Source: Desulfobacterales bacterium
GTDB taxonomy: Bacteria; Desulfobacterota; Desulfobacteria; Desulfobacterales; JAFDCJ01
Direction of reading: 5' to 3'
Length of the DNA stretch: 7,337 nucleotides
Assembly (NCBI GenBank): GCA_029939875.1
Contig: JAOZSC010000060.1
Location: 1 to 7,337, forward strand
The position numbers and the translations under genes were made by a program. This document shows, piece by piece, positions 4,937 through 7,337 of this stretch. How positions within the stretch are numbered: position 1 is the stretch's first letter; each line of letters starts with the position of its first letter. The notes below the pieces were generated by a model. It did not search any database. It saw only the letters and a program-made list of their open reading frames with translations, and was not told the DNA's origin.

Positions 4937-6719
4937 GCGAACCTCCTGCAATCGGTATGGAAATGGAAAAAACAGTTCCTTTACCGGTTGTGCTTGTTAC
5001 TTTAATTTCGCCCCGGTGAGCTTCGATGATTTTATGCACGATGGCCAGCCCCAGCCCGGTACCCGCAGGCTTAGTGGTGAAGTAGGGGTCGAAGATTTTT
5101 TTCAAGTCATCGGTATTAATCCCCGAACCGGTATCGGAAATCTCGATCCGAACACTGCCATCATCCCCCGGCAAACTTTTTACAGACAAAATCCCGCCGG
5201 CATCCATTGCCTGGGTGGCATTCAGATACAGGTTCAGCAGGCACTGGGAAATGCGGTCAGAATCTGCGTAAATCAAAGGCAAATGATCAGTGGTGGACAG
5301 ATGGATTCTTATGTTTTTTGCTTCTGCATCCTGTTGAACCAGCCGCACGCTGTGGGTCAGCAATTCATTGACATCTGTCGGCCGGGGTTTTAATTCCGAC
5401 GGTCGGGCCAGTTCCAGCAGTTCGCTGACCACCCGGTTCAAACGGTCCACCTCCCGCACCATGACCTCGGCGGCTTTTTTGTCTTCGCTGCCGCCGGGGA
5501 ATTTTGCGCCGAAATAAGTGGCAAGTCCCTTGATGGAGCTCAGGGGGTTGCGGATTTCATGGGCCACGCCACCGGCAAGCCTGCCCAGAGCTGCTAGTTT
5601 TTCCCGTCGGCGGATTTCTTCCCGCAGTCTTTTGACTTCGCCAAGATCTCTTAAAATCAGAATTTTGCCAACAAATTCGTCTTCTTCATTAACAATACTG
5701 CTGGCACTGACACTGACCGGAACGCTGCGTTCACCAAAAGTGCACTCCATCTCCTGTTCCACTACCGATTGCCCCTGCCCCAGGCTTTGCTCAAGACCGC
5801 ACCAGTGTTCCGGCAAAACCTGGTCGGCATCTTTTCCCCGGACAGATTCAAAGGGGATGTCGGTTATTTTCTCTGCCGCCGGGTTGAAAAAGGCAATGCA
5901 CCCCTTGCGGTCGGTGGCGATCAGGCCCACCGGCAGGTTGGTGACCACCTCGTCGGCAAACGCGCTGGTGTCCTGCAAAGAGCGCCGGGTGGCCCGGTAT
6001 ATCTGGGCGTAAATCACTGAAAAAAAGCCGCCGATTCCCAACAGCAGCAAAACAGAGGAAATTATGACGGTGTTACGGATATCTTCCCTGCGTGCTGCTT
6101 CAAAAGGGGTCATGTCCAAGCCCACCAGGATGATGGGTTTGCTTTGCGTCGGGCTGTCGAAAAGAAAATGTCGCTGGTCGCCTTGGCCCATCATCATACC
6201 GTGTTTTTTCATCATCGAGGCCATTTTTGTGCGCATCAAAGAATCTGCATAGGTCAGGGGTTCAAAATAACGGTAAACTTCGAAGATTCGTTTGCCGTTT
6301 TTGTCGCCGGTCATCTGCCAGCGCGCCTGGGTTGCAAGCTCAAAATTATCCCCACGGATTAGGCCATTAAATTTTTCGCCAATTTTTGTCTTTTCGCTGT
6401 GTGCCAGAATCAAACCGTTTTCATCAATGATTGCCATAAAGAAAACCCCGGGCAGCCGGGCGGTCTCTTCCAGCAATGCCTGGACCTGGGAAGAGCCCCA
6501 CATCATGCCTATCATCCCGGTTCTGGTGCCGGCTTCCACGGCGCTGATGATTGCCGTGCCTTTTTCCAACAAAAATAGCGACATATAATTCTTTTCTCGG
6601 TTGATGTTCTGGACGGCCAGCGTCAGGACAACAATAAAAAGGATTAAGGCGGCTCCCATGATGACCCAGGGAGTGATGTGTATGCCGATGGGTTTTTTGA
6701 TTACGGGCTTAAATGCCAT
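4923..6719 (-). CDS. zraS: ZraS-like membrane sensor histidine kinase with an added PAS domain
   Basis: 598 aa, first gene of the operon. Membrane segments at about 18-36 and 216-238 enclose a periplasmic sensor of about 180 residues. The start of the loop closely resembles E. coli ZraS as I recall it (LLEKGTAIISAVEAGTR, QALLEE, LPGVFF, GLILAHS). Next comes a PAS domain at about 253-360, which E. coli ZraS (about 465 aa) lacks and which explains the extra length. The kinase core has the phospho-acceptor H387 in GGVAHEIRNPLSS, an N box around N496/N500, DTGSGI (529-534), FDPYFTTK (543-550) and GTGLGLAI (553-560). It should autophosphorylate on H387 and pass phosphate to D57 of the downstream regulator. 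The loop contains a Met/His-rich patch at about 162-184 (SLMRTKMASMM, HGMMMGQG), plus MIGMMWG at 69-75, suggesting metal or oxidant sensing. The start is supported by GAAGG 6 nt upstream of the ATG. Confidence 0.92.
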   Translation of the reverse strand: MAFKPVIKKPIGIHITPWVIMGAALILFIVVLTLAVQNINREKNYMSLFLLEKGTAIISAVEAGTRTGMIGMMWGSSQVQALLEETARLPGVFFMAIIDENGLILAHSEKTKIGEKFNGLIRGDNFELATQARWQMTGDKNGKRIFEVYRYFEPLTYADSLMRTKMASMMKKHGMMMGQGDQRHFLFDSPTQSKPIILVGLDMTPFEAARREDIRNTVIISSVLLLLGIGGFFSVIYAQIYRATRRSLQDTSAFADEVVTNLPVGLIATDRKGCIAFFNPAAEKITDIPFESVRGKDADQVLPEHWCGLEQSLGQGQSVVEQEMECTFGERSVPVSVSASSIVNEEDEFVGKILILRDLGEVKRLREEIRRREKLAALGRLAGGVAHEIRNPLSSIKGLATYFGAKFPGGSEDKKAAEVMVREVDRLNRVVSELLELARPSELKPRPTDVNELLTHSVRLVQQDAEAKNIRIHLSTTDHLPLIYADSDRISQCLLNLYLNATQAMDAGGILSVKSLPGDDGSVRIEISDTGSGINTDDLKKIFDPYFTTKPAGTGLGLAIVHKIIEAHRGEIKVTSTTGKGTVFSISIPIAGGSHESG

Positions 6720-6787
6720 GGCCGGCCTTCAGCGGTTGAACTACTGAAATTTCTTTAATGGAATCTCGTTTGTCCAATTAGTTGATA

Positions 6788-6816
6788 ATAATAACCATGA
6801 TCGGGTAATTTGTAAA
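6788..6816 (-). promoter_or_regulatory. Sigma-70-type promoter of the zraSR-phosphatase-kinase operon
   Basis: On the minus strand TTTACA (-35, at 6811-6816) is followed by a 17-nt spacer and TATTAT (-10, at 6788-6793), each hexamer one mismatch from consensus. Transcription would start near 6781, leaving a leader of about 60 nt before the sensor-kinase ATG. No leftward -24/-12 element was found in the region, so the operon seems to have housekeeping transcription, unlike E. coli zraSR. The dyad at 6802-6818 covers the -35 box and part of the spacer. Confidence 0.6.
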
Positions 6817-6818
6817 CG
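6802..6818. promoter_or_regulatory. Candidate regulator-binding dyad 1 (GGGTA-N5-TAAAC), overlapping the operon -35 box
   Basis: CGGGTAATTTGTAAACG has one perfect half-site and one degenerate half-site of the GGGTA-N5-TACCC dyad. Its centre is 42 bp (four helical turns) from dyad 2, as expected for two activator dimers on one DNA face. It lies about 184 bp upstream of the predicted sigma-54 start of the SHOCT gene. Because it overlaps the -35 element of the leftward operon promoter, binding should also block that promoter (inference). Confidence 0.45.
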
Positions 6819-6843
6819 AATATCTATTTTGCGTAGCCATTGT

Positions 6844-6860
6844 TGGGTAAAAAATACCCA
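6844..6860. promoter_or_regulatory. Candidate regulator-binding dyad 2 (perfect TGGGTA-N5-TACCCA)
   Basis: TGGGTA at 6844-6849 and TACCCA at 6855-6860 form a perfect 6-bp inverted repeat with a 5-nt A-tract between. It is centred about 142 bp upstream of the predicted start of the rightward sigma-54 transcript, within the normal enhancer range. It is the best example of the motif also seen at 356-372 and 6802-6818. The ZraR-like regulator encoded next to it is the likeliest binder. Confidence 0.55.
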
Positions 6861-6938
6861 TCGAAATACAGGTATCCATGTCCATGAAAGCTGTAAGCAT
6901 GTGCTAAAATTATTTTTGCCCATTAAATTAATCGGTTG

Positions 6939-6949
6939 TTGATTATCAA
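6939..6949. repeat. Short palindrome TTGAT-T-ATCAA between enhancer and sigma-54 promoter
   Basis: A perfect 5-bp inverted repeat around one base, centred about 50 bp upstream of the predicted sigma-54 start. It holds a TATCAA core as in IHF sites, but the TTR part of the consensus is not matched. It could help bend DNA between the dyads and the promoter. Weak evidence. Confidence 0.25.
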
Positions 6950-6967
6950 GGAAGCATCACCGCCCAT

Positions 6968-6983
6968 TGGCACATCCTTTGCG
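6968..6983 (+). promoter_or_regulatory. Sigma-54 (-24/-12) promoter of the SHOCT gene
   Basis: TGGCACATCCTTTGCG matches TGGCACG-N4-TTGCW: the first six bases are perfect, TTGC is perfect, and the GG-GC spacing is exact. The start site would be near 6993, about 70 nt before the ATG at 7063. Two dyads at 6802-6818 and 6844-6860 supply a plausible enhancer. This is the strongest promoter call in the window. Confidence 0.75.
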
Positions 6984-7024
6984 AGTGAATTAGTGGTGAA
7001 GCGCGAGATTGCGGCTTGAAAACA

Positions 7025-7045
7025 ACCCGGTGCATAAAAGCCGGG
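7025..7045 (+). promoter_or_regulatory. Inverted repeat / RNA hairpin in the leader of the SHOCT gene
   Basis: CCCGG (7026-7030) pairs with CCGGG (7041-7045) across a 10-nt loop, TGCATAAAAG, with a possible extra U-G pair closing it. It lies 17 nt before the ATG and just ahead of the ribosome binding site. The stem and the AAAAG beside it resemble the leader element of the other predicted sigma-54 gene at 183-206. It has no T-run and is not a terminator. Confidence 0.35.
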
Positions 7046-7062
7046 AAAGAGGGGTGACCTGA

Positions 7063-7326
7063 ATGGTGGGATGTGATTATCTTCCTTTTTCTTCCTGGAT
7101 GGGCGGCGGCTTTACCGGCGGTATTTTCTCATTGCTATTTTGGGGACTGATTATCCTGGTACTGGTGTTTGTGGCGATTAAATTGGTCGGGTCGGTCAAA
7201 TCCAACAAAACCGGCCCATTCCGCGATCAAAATGATTCCCTGGAGATTTTGAAAATGCGATATGTGAACGGCGAAATTACTCAGGATCAGTATGCCAAAA
7301 TGAAAGACGTCTTATTGCAGCCATAA
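7063..7326 (+). CDS. Small membrane protein with a C-terminal SHOCT domain (87 aa)
   Basis: The protein has a short Gly/aromatic N-terminus (residues 1-19), one strong membrane segment at about 20-43 (IFSLLFWGLIILVLVFVAIKLV), a basic junction (KSNK), and a C-terminal SHOCT domain at about 58-84 (SLEILKMRYVNGEITQDQY). SHOCT domains are short helical modules found at the ends of many small bacterial membrane proteins and thought to mediate oligomerisation or binding; no enzymatic role is known. The positive-inside pattern puts the SHOCT part in the cytoplasm. AGGGG at 7050-7054, continuing into TGA, lies 8 nt before the ATG and supports the start. The gene is divergent from the sensor-kinase operon and carries a near-consensus sigma-54 promoter, making it a likely target of the adjacent regulator. 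Its exact function is unknown. Confidence 0.85.
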   Translation: MVGCDYLPFSSWMGGGFTGGIFSLLFWGLIILVLVFVAIKLVGSVKSNKTGPFRDQNDSLEILKMRYVNGEITQDQYAKMKDVLLQP

Positions 7327-7337
7327 GGATATCGAAA

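Larger units (their letters stand above)
6720..7062. other. Divergent control region between the sensor-kinase operon and the SHOCT gene
   Basis: This 343-nt non-coding stretch holds, left to right: the operon leader (about 6720-6781), the leftward sigma-70 promoter with an overlapping dyad, the perfect dyad at 6844-6860, an AT-rich segment with a small palindrome, the rightward sigma-54 promoter, and a leader with a hairpin. A 60-codon open frame on the minus strand (6741-6923) lacks a good ribosome binding site and overlaps these signals, so it is not called as a gene. Confidence 0.6.

Noticed and set aside
4937..4951. Upstream ATG of the response regulator (five codons earlier)
   Set aside because: The ATG at 4936 has a full AGGAGG at 5 nt, whereas the earlier one would place that site inside the coding sequence; receiver domains of this family also start close to the later ATG.
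5518..6012. 164-codon rightward open frame opposite the histidine kinase
   Set aside because: It is antisense to the PAS/HisKA region, with Ser/Arg-rich low-complexity composition and no family resemblance.
6741..6923. 60-codon open frame on the minus strand upstream of the sensor kinase
   Set aside because: It overlaps the predicted operon promoter and both dyads, has no good ribosome binding site, and its composition (many Trp, Gln, Ser) does not look like a real protein.

Overview
The window looks like a chromosomal piece of a Gram-negative anaerobe, most likely a sulfate-reducing-type Desulfobacterota (former Deltaproteobacteria). This is inferred from the ZraS/ZraR-like sigma-54 two-component system with a PAS domain, the bacterial Ser/Thr kinase and PP2C phosphatase, a SHOCT-domain membrane protein and a near-50% GC style. 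No rRNA, tRNA, CRISPR array or mobile element is visible, and I cannot name the species.

Layout. A leftward gene enters from the left edge: only its first 42 codons (signal peptide and mature N-terminus) are present. A regulatory region follows (128-390), then a small rightward gene of unknown function (391-753, possibly starting at 310). Facing it, with a 3-nt gap, is a four-gene leftward operon occupying 757-6719. In transcription order it encodes a ZraS-like membrane histidine kinase, a ZraR-like sigma-54 activator, a PP2C-type Ser/Thr phosphatase, and a transmembrane Ser/Thr kinase whose outer part is a degenerate formylglycine-generating-enzyme (SUMF1-like) domain. The start of the activator overlaps the end of the sensor gene, and the other gaps are about 30 nt. 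Upstream, across a 343-nt regulatory region (6720-7062), a rightward gene encodes an 87-aa membrane protein with a SHOCT domain.

How it may work together. The sensor has the two-transmembrane periplasmic layout and sequence character of ZraS, which in enterobacteria senses zinc and envelope stress. It carries a Met/His-rich patch in the periplasmic loop that suggests a soft-metal or redox cue. The partner regulator keeps every residue needed for sigma-54 activation. I find matching -24/-12 elements in front of both outer genes: the secreted-protein gene on the left and the SHOCT gene on the right. GGGTA-N5-TACCC-type dyads lie about 140-185 bp upstream of both predicted start sites. One of these dyads also covers the -35 box and part of the spacer of a good sigma-70 promoter for the operon itself, which predicts autorepression. 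The two outer genes are therefore predicted targets of the regulator.

The unusual part is that a eukaryotic-like kinase/phosphatase pair, with its own predicted periplasmic sensor domain, is built into the same operon. This suggests an envelope-stress circuit that joins His-Asp and Ser/Thr phosphorylation. That joining is inference; the gene order, motifs and promoter elements are visible in the sequence.
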